Shown here piece after piece: positions 27,178 through 37,600 of a stretch of 64,000 bases of DNA. This DNA is from Alphaproteobacteria bacterium (lineage in GTDB: Bacteria > Pseudomonadota > Alphaproteobacteria > Caulobacterales > Caulobacteraceae): NCBI GenBank assembly GCA_018820205.1, contig JAHJOK010000005.1:1-64000 (forward strand). The letters are read 5' to 3'. The notes beneath the pieces were generated by a model. That model saw only the letters and a list, made by a program, of their open reading frames with translations. It was not told the origin of the DNA and ran no database searches. Position 1 is the stretch's first letter. Each line of letters starts with the position of its first letter. A program made the translations under genes and the position numbers.

Positions 27178-27945
27178 TCAGCCGGAGGTCCACCCCCCAT
27201 CGACGACCAGCGAACTGCCGGTCATCAGGGTCGAGGCATCCGACGCCAGAAGCAGCAACGCGCCGCTGAGCTCATCCATCCGCCCAAGCCGCCCAAGCTT
27301 GATCCGGCTGAGCACATAGTCGCGCGTCCCCGGCGTCTCCAGAATTGGTCGAGTCAGGGCCGTGTCGATGAAGGTCGGGCAGATCGTGTTCACACGAATG
27401 CCGTTCGGCGCCAGGTCGATCGCCATGCATTTCGTCAGCCCTTCCAGTCCCCATTTCGAGGCGCTGTAGAGCGACCGTCCGCCCCCGCCGGTCAGGCCCA
27501 TCTGCGACGAGACATTGATGATCGAACCGGGGCGGCCCGCGTCCAGCAATCCCTTCGCGACCGCTTGTCCGACGAAAAGGGCGGCCTTGAGATTCAGGTT
27601 GAGAACCGCGTCATAGTCGGCCTCCGTCACCTCGGTAATGGCGCGGATACGGTTGGCGCCGGCGTTGTTCAGCAGGATGTCGAACGTACCTCGCGCCGCG
27701 ATCTCACGGACCACAGCGGCCGTGTCGGTCACGTCGAGTACGAAGGAGTCCGCCTCGAACCCCGCCGCGCGAATCTCGGCGGCCTTCGCCTCGACCTCTT
27801 TTGCCGAACGCGCGCACAGGGTGACGGCGGCGCCGGCCTGAGCGAAGATGGCCGCGCCCGCCGCGCCGATGCCCCGCCCCCCACCGGTGATCAGCGCTCG
27901 TTTCCCATCCAGCCGGAATGAAGGCAAAGGAGGCGACAGAGCCAT
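27178..27945 (-). CDS. Short-chain dehydrogenase/reductase (SDR)
   Basis: A 255-residue NAD(P)-dependent oxidoreductase of the classical SDR family: cofactor motif TGGGRGIG, structural NNAG, catalytic serine in INVSSQMG and YSASK with active-site tyrosine and lysine. The C terminus (SSLVVDGGWTSG) is standard. It would oxidise an alcohol or reduce a ketone on a substrate not defined by sequence. It begins two bases after the stop of the upstream SDR and is certainly in the same operon. Together with the divergently transcribed acyl-CoA ligase gene this suggests steps in degrading an acyl or alicyclic compound. Confidence 0.92.
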   Translation of the reverse strand: MALSPPLPSFRLDGKRALITGGGRGIGAAGAAIFAQAGAAVTLCARSAKEVEAKAAEIRAAGFEADSFVLDVTDTAAVVREIAARGTFDILLNNAGANRIRAITEVTEADYDAVLNLNLKAALFVGQAVAKGLLDAGRPGSIINVSSQMGLTGGGGRSLYSASKWGLEGLTKCMAIDLAPNGIRVNTICPTFIDTALTRPILETPGTRDYVLSRIKLGRLGRMDELSGALLLLASDASTLMTGSSLVVDGGWTSG

Positions 27946-27947
27946 GA

Positions 27948-28835
27948 TCAGGAGGCCAGCCGCAAGCGCCCGGGGTGCTGCACCTCGTGCTGATACTGCG
28001 CGGCTCCGGATTCGGGCACGATCTCGCCCGAACGATCGGCGATGATGGTCCAGCCCGCCTCGATCTGCTCCGCTGCGTCGGCGGCGTCGCCGACATAAAG
28101 GCCGCGAGTCATAGTGACGTGGGCCTGTTCGAACGCGCCTGCTCCCGCCAAAAAGATGGTCCGCGTCGGCGACTTCTCGCTGGCGAGGGCCACGACGCCC
28201 GGACTGACCAGGTCGGTCGACAGCCCCTTGAGGTCGTCTTTGGAATAGAGGCTCTCGGTCATCTGTGTCGCGGCGCTGGGCGCCAGACAGTTGACGTGGA
28301 TGCCGGACTTGGCCCCCTCCAGCGCCAGGGTCTGCATCAACCCGACCAGCGCCATCTTGGCCGCCCCGTAGTTGGCCTGGCCGAAGTTGCCGTAAAGACC
28401 GGAGGACGAGGTCGTGAAGATCACCCTGCCGTAACCCTGCTCGCGCATGTGCGGCCAGGCGGCCTTGGTCACGTTCACCGAGCCCATCAGGTGGACGTTC
28501 AGCACCAGTTCGAAGTCGTCCAGCTCCATTTTGGCGAACGATCGGTCACGCAGGATTCCGGCGTTGTTGACGACGATGTCGATCGAACCCCAGCGGGCGA
28601 CCGCGTCCTCCACCATGGCGAAGACTGCCGATCGATCCGTCACGCTGCAGACGCTGGCGGCCGCTTCGCCGCCTGCCGCAATGATCTCGGCGACCACTGC
28701 CGAAGCACCGGCCTCAGACAGGTCGTTGACAACGACGCGCGCACCATGGCGGGCCAGGGCGAGCGCATGACTGCGGCCCAACCCTCCGCCGGCTCCCGTG
28801 ACGATGGCCACGCGTCGCGAAAGATCGATGGTCAT
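27948..28835 (-). CDS. SDR dehydrogenase of the MFE-2 (17-beta-HSD type 4) style
   Basis: A 295-residue classical SDR with TGAGGGLGR, NNAGILRD and YGAAK, which in this combination resembles the 3-hydroxyacyl-CoA dehydrogenase part of multifunctional enzyme type 2; these enzymes oxidise 3-hydroxyacyl-CoA in beta-oxidation. It has an extra C-terminal tail of ~60 residues after the SDR fold, ending GAAQYQHEVQHPGRLRLAS. A fragment encoding the same tail is found again at 52046. ATG at 28835 follows GGGAGAGAAGC. It leads the two-gene dehydrogenase operon and is divergent from the acyl-CoA ligase gene at 29104, sharing a 268-bp promoter region. A beta-oxidation role is inferred. Confidence 0.9.
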   Translation of the reverse strand: MTIDLSRRVAIVTGAGGGLGRSHALALARHGARVVVNDLSEAGASAVVAEIIAAGGEAAASVCSVTDRSAVFAMVEDAVARWGSIDIVVNNAGILRDRSFAKMELDDFELVLNVHLMGSVNVTKAAWPHMREQGYGRVIFTTSSSGLYGNFGQANYGAAKMALVGLMQTLALEGAKSGIHVNCLAPSAATQMTESLYSKDDLKGLSTDLVSPGVVALASEKSPTRTIFLAGAGAFEQAHVTMTRGLYVGDAADAAEQIEAGWTIIADRSGEIVPESGAAQYQHEVQHPGRLRLAS

Positions 28836-29103
28836 GCTTCTCTCCCGAGGCGCGAACGTTCAGCTTCGCTATTTGGACGCAACATGCCCGCAGACCCGGG
28901 GCATCGTCAACATTCACTATCGTTAGAGTTAGGATTGACGCCGGACGACTTCGATGGGAGCTTGCGGGTCAGGGCGTCGCCAGAACGCCAATCATCTAGC
29001 GGGAAGAGCCATCGTGACAGGTAGCATCTGGTTGACCACCTCTGCCGTCGCCCCATCGTTTCCCTGTCTTCCAAGCCTTTAACGACTTGTTCCGTCCCCA
29101 CGC

Positions 29104-30684
29104 ATGACCCGTCCGACCTTCAACCCAATGCAGGACTACGCCCTGACGGTGGATCGCTTCCTCGATCACGGGGCCAAGTGGCACGGGCGCACGAGCGTGG
29201 TCACCGCCGTCTGCGGAAGGGACGCGATCGTTGGTTACGCCGCCCTTCGAGACCGTTCCAATCGCCTGTCCGGCGCACTGCTCGACCTGGGGCTCACGCC
29301 CGGCGACCGGATAGCGACCCTGGCCTGGAACACCCATCACCATGTCGAGGTCTGGTACGGGGCGATGGGCGTCGGCCTCGTCTGCCACACCCTCAACCCC
29401 CGGTTGACCATCGCCCAACTGGCCTCAATGGTCGATCAGGCCGAGGACCGCATCCTCGCCGTCGGTCTGGGCCTCGCCGAGATGGGCCGCGCCCTGATGG
29501 ACGCCTGCCCCTGTCTCGAGCGGCTGATCCTCCTGGACCACGAGACGGCGATGGCCTCCGCAGAAATCGAGCTGGAAACCCTGCTCAGCGAACAAGGCCG
29601 ACCGGTCCTCTGGGGTCAGTTTGATGAGCGCGACCTGGCCGGCCTTTGCTTCACTTCGGGCACCACAGGCGCCCCGAAGGGCGTCGCTTACACCCACCGC
29701 TCCCACTACCTCCATACCGTCCGTTCCCTGCAGGCCGACGCCATGGCCCTGACCGAGGAGGATGTCGTCCTGGTCGCCGTGCCCATGTTCCACGCCAGCG
29801 CCTGGGGCTTGCCGTTCGCATGTCCCGCCGTCGGCGCCGTCCTGGTCCTGCCCGGCCGCGATCTGGATGGGGCGACGCTGCTGAGGCTCATCAACGATCA
29901 CGGCGCGACGGTCGCCGTCGGCGTGCCGACGGTCTGGATCGGTCTGCTGGATCACATGGACGCCACGGGTGCGGACACCCCCAGCCTGCGTCGGGTCATG
30001 ATCGGCGGATCGAGCTGCCCGGAGAGCCTGATCCGGCGCATGGAGGAACGCTTCGAGGCGACGGTCCAAACCAGCTGGGGCATGACCGAACTGTCGCCCC
30101 AAGGGGTCATCTCGCCCCGCACGGACAAGCCGATGGCCGCGCGCGGCGCCGGCCGTCCGCCCATGGGTCTCGATCTGCTGCTGACGAACGAGGCGGGCGC
30201 GCCCCTGCCCGAGCAACGCAACGCCGTCGGCCGGCTGAAGGTCAAAGGACACAGCGTCGTGCGCCAGTACTACGCCGCAGAACAGCCGTCGTTGGACGCC
30301 GACGGCTGGTTCGACACCGGCGACCTCGCCATTCTCGACGAAGACGGCAACCTGCATCTTGCGGGCCGCACCAAGGACCTTATCAAGTCCGGCGGCGAGT
30401 GGATCAATCCGGTCGAGATCGAGGAGATCGTCGGCGCCTTGGACTCCATCGCCCTGGTCGCCGTCATCGGCACGGTCCATCCCAAATGGGGCGAACGGCC
30501 GGTGATGATCGTCGAACCGGCGCAGGGTCGGACGGTGGAGACCGCAACCCTGGTCGCCAGCCTGAAGGGCCGGATCGCCGACTGGTGGATCCCTGACCGC
30601 ATCGTGCAGATCCCGTCGATGCCGCTGGCAGCGACAGGCAAGATCAACAAGGCTGAGCTCAGAACGATTTACGGCGGCGCATAA
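29104..30684 (+). CDS. AlkK-like acyl-CoA ligase (AMP-forming)
   Basis: A 526-residue member of the ANL adenylating family, converting a carboxylic acid, ATP and CoA to acyl-CoA, AMP and pyrophosphate. The P-loop FTSGTTGAPKG, the motif SWGMTELSP, GWFDTGD and the C-terminal catalytic lysine in LAATGKINK are present. Layout and motifs (LAWNTHHHVEVWYGAMGVG, VCHTLNPRL) match AlkK-type medium-chain fatty acid ligases. A close paralogue lies at 41825. It is first in an operon with an MFS carrier and a carboxylesterase, which suggests that the acid is released by ester hydrolysis. The real acyl substrate is not known. Confidence 0.92.
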   Translation: MTRPTFNPMQDYALTVDRFLDHGAKWHGRTSVVTAVCGRDAIVGYAALRDRSNRLSGALLDLGLTPGDRIATLAWNTHHHVEVWYGAMGVGLVCHTLNPRLTIAQLASMVDQAEDRILAVGLGLAEMGRALMDACPCLERLILLDHETAMASAEIELETLLSEQGRPVLWGQFDERDLAGLCFTSGTTGAPKGVAYTHRSHYLHTVRSLQADAMALTEEDVVLVAVPMFHASAWGLPFACPAVGAVLVLPGRDLDGATLLRLINDHGATVAVGVPTVWIGLLDHMDATGADTPSLRRVMIGGSSCPESLIRRMEERFEATVQTSWGMTELSPQGVISPRTDKPMAARGAGRPPMGLDLLLTNEAGAPLPEQRNAVGRLKVKGHSVVRQYYAAEQPSLDADGWFDTGDLAILDEDGNLHLAGRTKDLIKSGGEWINPVEIEEIVGALDSIALVAVIGTVHPKWGERPVMIVEPAQGRTVETATLVASLKGRIADWWIPDRIVQIPSMPLAATGKINKAELRTIYGGA

Positions 30685-30737
30685 CCGGAAAGCCGGAACG
30701 CCGAAGACCAAGACGGTCTCCTGGGAGGGAGCGAAAC

Positions 30738-32060
30738 ATGACCACCCCATCCGCCGCCGATGGCGTCGCCGCCCGTTCCGCCCCTGTCGAGAAGGGCGCC
30801 TGGGTCGCGCTCGGCATGCTGTGGTTCATCTATGTCCTGAACTTCCTCGACCGGCAGTTGCTGTCCATCCTGGCCAAGCCGATCCAGGACACGCTGCACA
30901 TCAGCGATAGCCAGCTGGGCCTGCTGGGCGGGCTCTATTTCGCGTTCTTCTATTGCTTCATCGCCATACCGGTCGGCTGGCTGGCGGACCGGACCAACCG
31001 GGTGTGGGTCGTCTCGGTCGCCTGCGGGATCTGGAGCGCGGCCACCATCGCCTGCGGACTGTCGCGCAACTTCGGCCAGCTTGCGGTGTCGCGCATGACG
31101 GTCGGGTTCGGCGAGGCCGGGGGCGTGCCGCCCTCGTATGCGATCATCACCGACTATTTCCCGCCGGGCCGTCGCGGCATGGCGCTGGGCATCTTCAACC
31201 TGGGGCCGCCGGTCGGCGCGGCGCTGGGCATCGCCTTCGGTGCGTCGATCGCGGCGGTCTTCAGCTGGCGCGACGCGTTCATCGCCATCGGCGTGATCGG
31301 CCTCGTCGTCGCTCTGGTCACGCCGTTCGTGGTCAAGGAACCCCGGCGCGGCGGGCTGGACACATCAAGCGACGCCCTACCCACGGCCGCCCCGGCGAAG
31401 GCGCCCTTCTGGGGCACGGCGAAGATGTTCTTCTCGAACCCCGTCCTGGTGCTGGCCGCTCTGGGCAGCGGCGTGACCCAGATCGTCACCTATGGTTTGG
31501 GCAACTTCGCCGTGCTGTTTCTGATGCGCGAGAAGGGCATGCAGCTGAACGACGTCGCCGTCTGGTACGCCCTGGTCGTGGCCATCGGCATGGGCGGCGG
31601 GATCTTCGCTTCCGGCTATCTGATCGACCGCTACACCAAGGTGTCGCGCAAGGCCTATGCCGTGCTGCCGGCCATTTCGCTGTCCCTGGCCCTGCCGTTC
31701 TACATCGCGTTCGTCTGGGCGCCGTCCTGGCCGCTGGCCCTCGTACTGATGCTGGGCCCGAACTTCCTCAACTACTTCTACCTGTCGTCCTCGGTGGCCC
31801 TGGTGCAGGAAGAGGTGCGGCCCAATCAGCGGGTCATGTCAGGGGCGCTGCTGCTCCTGCTGATGAACTTCATCGGCATGGGCGTCGGTCCGACCTATGT
31901 CGGCGCCGCCAGCGACTATTTCCACGCGGCACATCCGGACAACTCCCTGCAGATCGCGCTCTACACCCTGATCCCGGTCTACCTCGTCGCCATCGCCCTG
32001 TTCTTCGTACTGGCGCGAGTTCTGGGCCGGTCCACCTCGCGCGCCGGAGGCCCCGCATGA
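30738..32060 (+). CDS. MFS transporter, spinster-like
   Basis: A 440-residue inner-membrane carrier with twelve predicted helices. The first helix motif YVLNFLDRQLLSILAKPIQ, the loop motif GWLADRTNR and GFGEAGG in helix 4 are typical of the spinster/hexuronate-like branch of the major facilitator family. ATG at 30738 has a textbook GGGAGGGAG site. It lies 53 bp behind the acyl-CoA ligase and overlaps the carboxylesterase by ATGA, so it probably imports the substrate or product of those enzymes. A sister carrier at 43405 accompanies the second ligase. Confidence 0.92.
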   Translation: MTTPSAADGVAARSAPVEKGAWVALGMLWFIYVLNFLDRQLLSILAKPIQDTLHISDSQLGLLGGLYFAFFYCFIAIPVGWLADRTNRVWVVSVACGIWSAATIACGLSRNFGQLAVSRMTVGFGEAGGVPPSYAIITDYFPPGRRGMALGIFNLGPPVGAALGIAFGASIAAVFSWRDAFIAIGVIGLVVALVTPFVVKEPRRGGLDTSSDALPTAAPAKAPFWGTAKMFFSNPVLVLAALGSGVTQIVTYGLGNFAVLFLMREKGMQLNDVAVWYALVVAIGMGGGIFASGYLIDRYTKVSRKAYAVLPAISLSLALPFYIAFVWAPSWPLALVLMLGPNFLNYFYLSSSVALVQEEVRPNQRVMSGALLLLLMNFIGMGVGPTYVGAASDYFHAAHPDNSLQIALYTLIPVYLVAIALFFVLARVLGRSTSRAGGPA

Positions 32061-33703
32061 GATCGCTCGTTGTCGCGGCGGCTGCCGCCGCCCTGCTGTC
32101 GGCCTGCGCGTCGACGCCCGAGGCGCCCGCGACCGGCGCGCCGATCGTCCGCGCGGCGGCCGGTCCCGTCGAAGGCGTGCGCGAAGGCGATCTCTCCGTC
32201 TTCAAGGGCATCCCCTACGCCCGGGCGCCGGTGGGCCGGAACCGTTGGCGACCGCCGGTCCCCGTCGCGCCCTGGAGCGAAGTCCGCCAAGCAACCGATT
32301 TTGGACCGGCGTGCGTCCAGCCGACGCCGCGCTCACAGAACGTCTATTCCCAGAACATCGGGGCCACGAGCGAGGACTGTCTGTCGCTGAACGTCTGGAC
32401 GCCGAACACCTCGGCCAAGGCGCCCGTGATCGTCTGGGTCCACGGCGGCGCGCTCGTCAGCGGCTCCAGCAAGGAGCGGCTGTACGACGGCACGGCCTGG
32501 GCCGAGAAGGGCGTCGTCGTCGTCTCGATCAACTATCGCCTCGGCGTCCTCGGCTATTTCGCCCACCCGGGCCTCAGCGCGGAAGCCCCCACCCACGCCT
32601 CCGGCAACTACGGGGTCATGGACCAGATCGCGGCCCTGCAATGGGTGCGGGACAATATCGAGTCCTTCGGCGGCGATCCCGACAACGTCACCGTAGCGGG
32701 CGAGTCCGCCGGCGGCTTGAGCATCCTCTATCTGCTGACAGCTCCGTCGGCGCGCGGCCTGTTCGACAAGGCAATCGCTCAGAGCGCCTACCTGATTTCC
32801 ATGCCCGCGTTGCGGGGGACGTCCCAAGGCGCGCCGTCGGCGGAAAGCGGCGGCGTTGCGGTCGCCGCCGCGCTTCACGCACCGGATGTGACCGCCCTGC
32901 GGGCTCTCGACGCCCAAGCTCTCACGGACGGCGCGGCCCTCGCCGGCTTCGCTCCTCGGGGAGTCATCGACGGCGTCGTCCTGCGAGACCAGATGCTCGA
33001 CGTGTTCGCGCGTGGCGAACAGGCGCCGGTCTCGGTCCTGGCCGGGTTCAACAGCGGCGAGATCCGCTCCCTGCGTGTCCTGGCGCCGGCCGCCCCGGCG
33101 AGCGCGTCCGAGTATGAACGGATCATCCGCGAGCGTTATGGCGATCTCGCCGATGAGTTCCTGCGCCTTTATCCGGCGACGCCGATGGACGACAGCATCC
33201 TGCGGGCGACGGGCGAGGCCTTCTATGGCTGGACGGCCGAACGGCTGGTGCGGTCGCAGGTTGCCGTGGGCCAGCCTTCGTTCCTCTACATGTTCGACCA
33301 TGGCTATCCGGCGGCGGACGATGCGGGCCTGCACGCCTTCCACGCGTCCGAGTTGCCCTATCTGTTCGGCACAATGGAGCGGACGCCGCCGAACTGGCCG
33401 GCGATCCCCGAAGGCGCGGCCGAGACCCGCATCTCCGACGCCATGATCGACTACTGGACCAGTTTCGCCCGCACCGGTCGGCCGCAGAGCATCCACGGTC
33501 CCGCCTGGCCCGCGTTCGGGACCACGGGTGGATCGACCCTGGTGTTCCGCACCGCGCCAGAGCTTGAACCCGCGCTCAATCCCGGCACCTTCGCCCTACA
33601 CGACGCGGCGGTGTGCCGAAAGCGTGCGGCTGGCAATCTGGGCTGGTACTGGAACGTCGGCCTGAACTCGCCGGTCCTTCCAACGAACGCGGCCTGTCCC
33701 TAG
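32057..33703 (+). CDS. Type B carboxylesterase, lipoprotein
   Basis: A 548-residue alpha/beta hydrolase of the carboxylesterase/lipase B family. The N terminus is a lipoprotein signal (AAAALLSACAST with lipobox cysteine ~residue 17), so the enzyme is probably anchored in the periplasmic face of a membrane. S217 in GESAGG is the nucleophile; the acid and the histidine (ALHAFHASELPYLFG region) are recognisable, and GVREGDLSVFKGIPYARAPVG is the family N-terminal signature. The start is ATG at 32057, overlapping the MFS stop; a much longer upstream open frame is not coding. It would cut an ester and feed an acid to the ligase in the same operon. Confidence 0.93.
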   Translation: MRSLVVAAAAAALLSACASTPEAPATGAPIVRAAAGPVEGVREGDLSVFKGIPYARAPVGRNRWRPPVPVAPWSEVRQATDFGPACVQPTPRSQNVYSQNIGATSEDCLSLNVWTPNTSAKAPVIVWVHGGALVSGSSKERLYDGTAWAEKGVVVVSINYRLGVLGYFAHPGLSAEAPTHASGNYGVMDQIAALQWVRDNIESFGGDPDNVTVAGESAGGLSILYLLTAPSARGLFDKAIAQSAYLISMPALRGTSQGAPSAESGGVAVAAALHAPDVTALRALDAQALTDGAALAGFAPRGVIDGVVLRDQMLDVFARGEQAPVSVLAGFNSGEIRSLRVLAPAAPASASEYERIIRERYGDLADEFLRLYPATPMDDSILRATGEAFYGWTAERLVRSQVAVGQPSFLYMFDHGYPAADDAGLHAFHASELPYLFGTMERTPPNWPAIPEGAAETRISDAMIDYWTSFARTGRPQSIHGPAWPAFGTTGGSTLVFRTAPELEPALNPGTFALHDAAVCRKRAAGNLGWYWNVGLNSPVLPTNAACP

Positions 33704-34395
33704 CGTTTCAGCGAAAGAAAGCCGGCGGCCATGAACCCGGCCATCCGCTTCTTGATCGCCGGATAGTCGTCGGAGTGACAGGCCCCGCCGGACAATCGGT
33801 CTATCCGGCCAGTCCTCGCAAGCGTGTTCATCAGCGATCCAGAAACGAAGTGGTAGCCCCAGAAGATTTCCTCGTCCGAATAGTCGGGCAGAGCCTTCTT
33901 CAGGATCTCGACCAGCTTCAGAACCACCGGATCGAAATGCGCGTCCATCAAGAGGGCGCCCTCGGGGGTATTGCTGACGCGGGCGCAGAAGGCGGCGTAG
34001 TTCATCCAGCCCTCCCCGCCCTGGTAGTAGAGGTCGAGGTCGGTATCGAGGAAGGCGTGCAACGCCCCTTCGACCGTCGGCTTGCCCCCGGACTCCGCCT
34101 CGTATTGTTCAAGAGCGATCATGCGGCGTCCGCTGGTCACGCCGGCGCGACGGGCGAAAACGCCCTCGAACAGATTGATCTTGTCCTTGAAGTAGTAGTT
34201 CAGCAGCGTCACGTGGATGCCGACCCGCTCGGCCACGTCCCGCAGGGTGACGCCGTCCAGTCCCTTCTTTGAAAACAGGTATTCGGCGGCGTCTAGGATG
34301 TTCTCGACCATCAACGCCCGCGCCTCGGCCTTGGTGCGTCCGGTGGCCGGCGCGGCCCTACGTTTTCGCGTCGGCGGCACCGGCTGGCCGCCCAT
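33700..34395 (-). CDS. TetR-family transcriptional regulator
   Basis: A 231-residue repressor-type protein. The N-terminal helix-turn-helix (residues ~25-75) reads ILDAAEYLFSKKGLDGVTLR, then VAERVGIHVTLLNYYFKDK. The C-terminal ligand domain includes the TetR_C-like AGFMAAGFLSLKR end. ATG at 34395 with AAGGAG nine bases upstream is preferred over a GTG at 34449. The gene converges on the carboxylesterase (stops overlap by four bases) and is divergent from the TonB receptor at 34607. Two palindromes before the receptor are likely binding sites. It probably represses the receptor, itself and possibly the ester cluster; the ligand is unknown. Confidence 0.9.
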   Translation of the reverse strand: MGGQPVPPTRKRRAAPATGRTKAEARALMVENILDAAEYLFSKKGLDGVTLRDVAERVGIHVTLLNYYFKDKINLFEGVFARRAGVTSGRRMIALEQYEAESGGKPTVEGALHAFLDTDLDLYYQGGEGWMNYAAFCARVSNTPEGALLMDAHFDPVVLKLVEILKKALPDYSDEEIFWGYHFVSGSLMNTLARTGRIDRLSGGACHSDDYPAIKKRMAGFMAAGFLSLKR

Positions 34396-34531
34396 CGAAA
34401 CCCGCTCCTTGTCGCTCGCCAACTCACTGTCTCCCGGCGTGAATCTCACCCGCGGCCCGGGCGTAATCCCTGACGCCGAAACTTTCCAGTCAGAGCCGGA
34501 ACTATAAGACTCCTCCGCGCCATAATTGCGT

Positions 34532-34591
34532 TTGACGAAGGGTCAAGATTGCGTAATCCTCACTCTATCGAGAATGAGCTTCATAGCTCAT
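34532..34591. promoter_or_regulatory. Two palindromes between tetR-type gene and TonB receptor
   Basis: TTGACGAAGGGTCAA at 34532-34546 is a 5-bp inverted repeat around GAAGG and is flanked by two ATTGCG words. ATGAGCTTCATAGCTCAT at 34574-34591 is a perfect 7-bp inverted repeat with a 4-base centre, placed directly before the ribosome site GGAGGGAGGA of the receptor. Both lie in the divergent promoter region and are candidate TetR operators. Confidence 0.55.
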
Positions 34592-34606
34592 CGGAGGGAG
34601 GATTCA

Positions 34607-37600
34607 ATGAGGAAGACCGCGCTTTCCGGCGTGTCCGGAGCTGTGATTCTGCTTGCCTTGGCGAGCACGGCCGTGCCTGCATGGGCCCAGACGGCGCCGG
34701 CCGACCCACAGGCGGCCGCGCCGGAAACGAGCCGCGTCGACGACATCGTCGTCACGGGCTCCAACATCCGAGGCACGTCGCTGACCGCCTCCCTGCCGGT
34801 CGAAGTGTACAGCCAGGAAGAGTTGGAGAACCAGGGCTCGCCGACGGCGCTGGAGTTCGCCAAGAATCTGACGGTGTCCGGCCCGACGACCGGAGAAAGC
34901 TACTATTTCGGCGGCCCGACCCTGATCGGTTCGGTGCAATTCAACCTGCGCGGCATCGGAGCGGACAAGACGCTGGTCCTGCTGAACGGCCGGCGCATGA
35001 ACGTCAACACGGCCAATGTGCCGTTCATCGCCCTGGCCCGCACCGAGATTTTGAAGGACGGCGCGGCGGTCATCTACGGCGCCGACGCAACCGGCGGCGT
35101 CGTCAACTTCATCACCCGCGACCGGTTCGTCGGCCTGGAGATGAACGCCCAGTACAAATACATCGACGGCTCGGACGGCGACTACGGCGTCGGCATCCTG
35201 GGCGGTATTGGCGACGGCCGGGTCAACTTCATGTGGTCAGGCGAGTACGAGCACCGCTCGCGCCTCGGCGTGCTGGAGCGCGATTTCACCTATGATTCGA
35301 TCAATGTCGCGCCCGGCTATAACCCTGCGCCCTGGTCGACCCTGACCAACCTGGCCGGCTGGGTCCCGCGCGGCGCCCTTCCCGCGAGGCCCGGCGTTTC
35401 GGATGTCGCCGAGTGGGGTCCGCAACTGGGCCTTGTGTCCGACTTCACGCCCGCAAGCTGCGCCGCCGTCGGCGGGCGCTACGACAACGCCTTCACCTGC
35501 GCCTACAACTACATCAACTACTACCGCCTGGTCGAAAATCAGGACACCTACCGGGCCTTCGCCCAACTGAACGCCGAGATCACGCCCGACATGGACTTCC
35601 ATGCCGAGGCCTCATACGCCGACATCACCGTGCCCCAGGTCATGGCCTCGCCGGCCCAGCCGTTCGCTAACGGGCCGGCTCTGGCGACGGGCGCGCTCTA
35701 TCAGATCTACGCGCCCATCACGAACCCCTACGCCGCCTCATTTGCGGCGCGGAACGGGATCGTCGGCGCCTCCGGCTTCACGCCGGTGACCTATCGTCTT
35801 CAGGGCCACGGCGGGAACCCGTTCTACGCCGACGGCGACGGCTACGGGGTGCCCGACCGTATCGAGAACCAGATCTTCCATGCGTCCACCGGCCTCAACG
35901 GCCGACTCGGCGACTGGGCCGGCGGCGCGAGAGACATCGGCTACGATTTCGCCGTCACCTATAATTGGGCTCGCAACTACAACACCCATCCGGACACCAT
36001 CGGCTATCGGCTGCAGGAGGCCCTGAACGGCTTCGGTGGTCCGGGCTGCAGCGTGCCCGACCTCGACCCGGCGCGCTTCGGCACCCAGAACGCCGCCCTG
36101 GCGGGGCAGGGAAACTGCCACTGGTGGAACCCGTTCGGCAGCGCCTTCGCCGAACAGCCGATGCTGGGACTCGCCAATCCCGGCTACATCCCCGGCCAGG
36201 AAAACCTGGAGGAGGTCGCCGACTGGCTGTTCGACGACCGCGCCACCGAGACGACGTCGAACGATGTGACCATCGACCTGGTCTTCGACGGCGTCCTGCC
36301 CTTCTCCGCGCCCGGCGGCGAGATCGGTTGGGCCCTGGGCGGCCAATGGCGCCATTTCCAGTCGCGCGAGAGCGTGCCCAGCCCGATCTTCAACGGCTCG
36401 ATCCAGTGCGAGTGGCCGTCGAACTTCACCAGCGCCAACGGCCCCGGTTCGCCGAACCTGTCGCCGACGCCGCTGCCGACCAACGATCCCAACTTCCGCG
36501 GCTGCACACCGAATGCGCCGGGTCCCTTCGTTCTGTTCGCCACCAATCCGGCCGACGCGGCAGACCGGGAGCAGTATTCCTTCTTCGGCGAACTGCAGGT
36601 GCCGCTGTTCGACAACGTCGATCTCCAGCTGGCGGCGCGGCGTGAGGAGTTCAGCGGCGGCCTCGGCGCGACGGTGTACAAGGTCTCGGGCAGCTGGAAC
36701 GTCTGGGGCCCGCTGTCGCTGCGCGGATCCTACGGCACCAACTACCAGTCGCCGCCGGTGGGCGTCCTGCCCGGCCAGCGGACGATCGCCGCCCGCACCT
36801 ATACGGTCGCGGCGTCCAACTGGCTGGCCGCTCAGTTCATCACCGACACCAACCTGGAGCCCGAGACCGCCAAGACCTCCAACATCGGCCTGATCTGGCA
36901 GAGCGGTGGTTTGCGCGCCGACCACGATTTCAGCTTCATCCTCGACTATTTCGATATCGAGACCGAAGACCAGATCGGCCAGATCGCCGATCCGAACCAG
37001 ATCGCCAGCCTGGTCTTCAACGGCGCGGGCGGAACGATCACGACCTGTGACCCGAGCGTCCAGCCCCTGCTGGATCGGATCACCTTCAACGCCGGTTGCG
37101 CGATCGGAATGAGCGGCGTGGGATCCTTCTCGATGGTCACCACCCTGTTCGGCAACGGCCCGGGTCAGACCACGAACGGCTTCGACCTGCAGACCCGCTA
37201 CACCATGCCGATGGGGCGCGGGATCCTGACCACCAGCCTGACGGCCACGAAAATCACCGAATTGAAGACCGGCCCGACCGAGCTGGACGGGGTGACGGTA
37301 TCGACCGGCGACGATCGGCTCGGCTACCTGAACTTCGCCACCTTCGGCCAGTCGGCCCCGGAGTGGCGGGCCAATCTCAGTCTCAATTACAACCAGGATC
37401 GTCACAACCTTCGGATCGGCGTGAACTACGTCTCGGCCGTGGAGGACGAACGAGCGGGTGTGCAGTACGGCGAGTTCGGCGAGGAGTGGGTGACGGCTGA
37501 CGCCACCTATCGCTTCGAACTGAACGACAGCCTCGCCCTCACGGCGACCGTCGCGAACATCTTCGACCGCGATCCGCCGCCGGCCCAGGAAGAGTTCGGC

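Noticed and set aside
30953..32056. Upstream extension of the carboxylesterase frame through the MFS gene
   Set aside because: The extension is the wrong frame of a clear MFS gene; the lipoprotein signal at 32057 marks the true N terminus.
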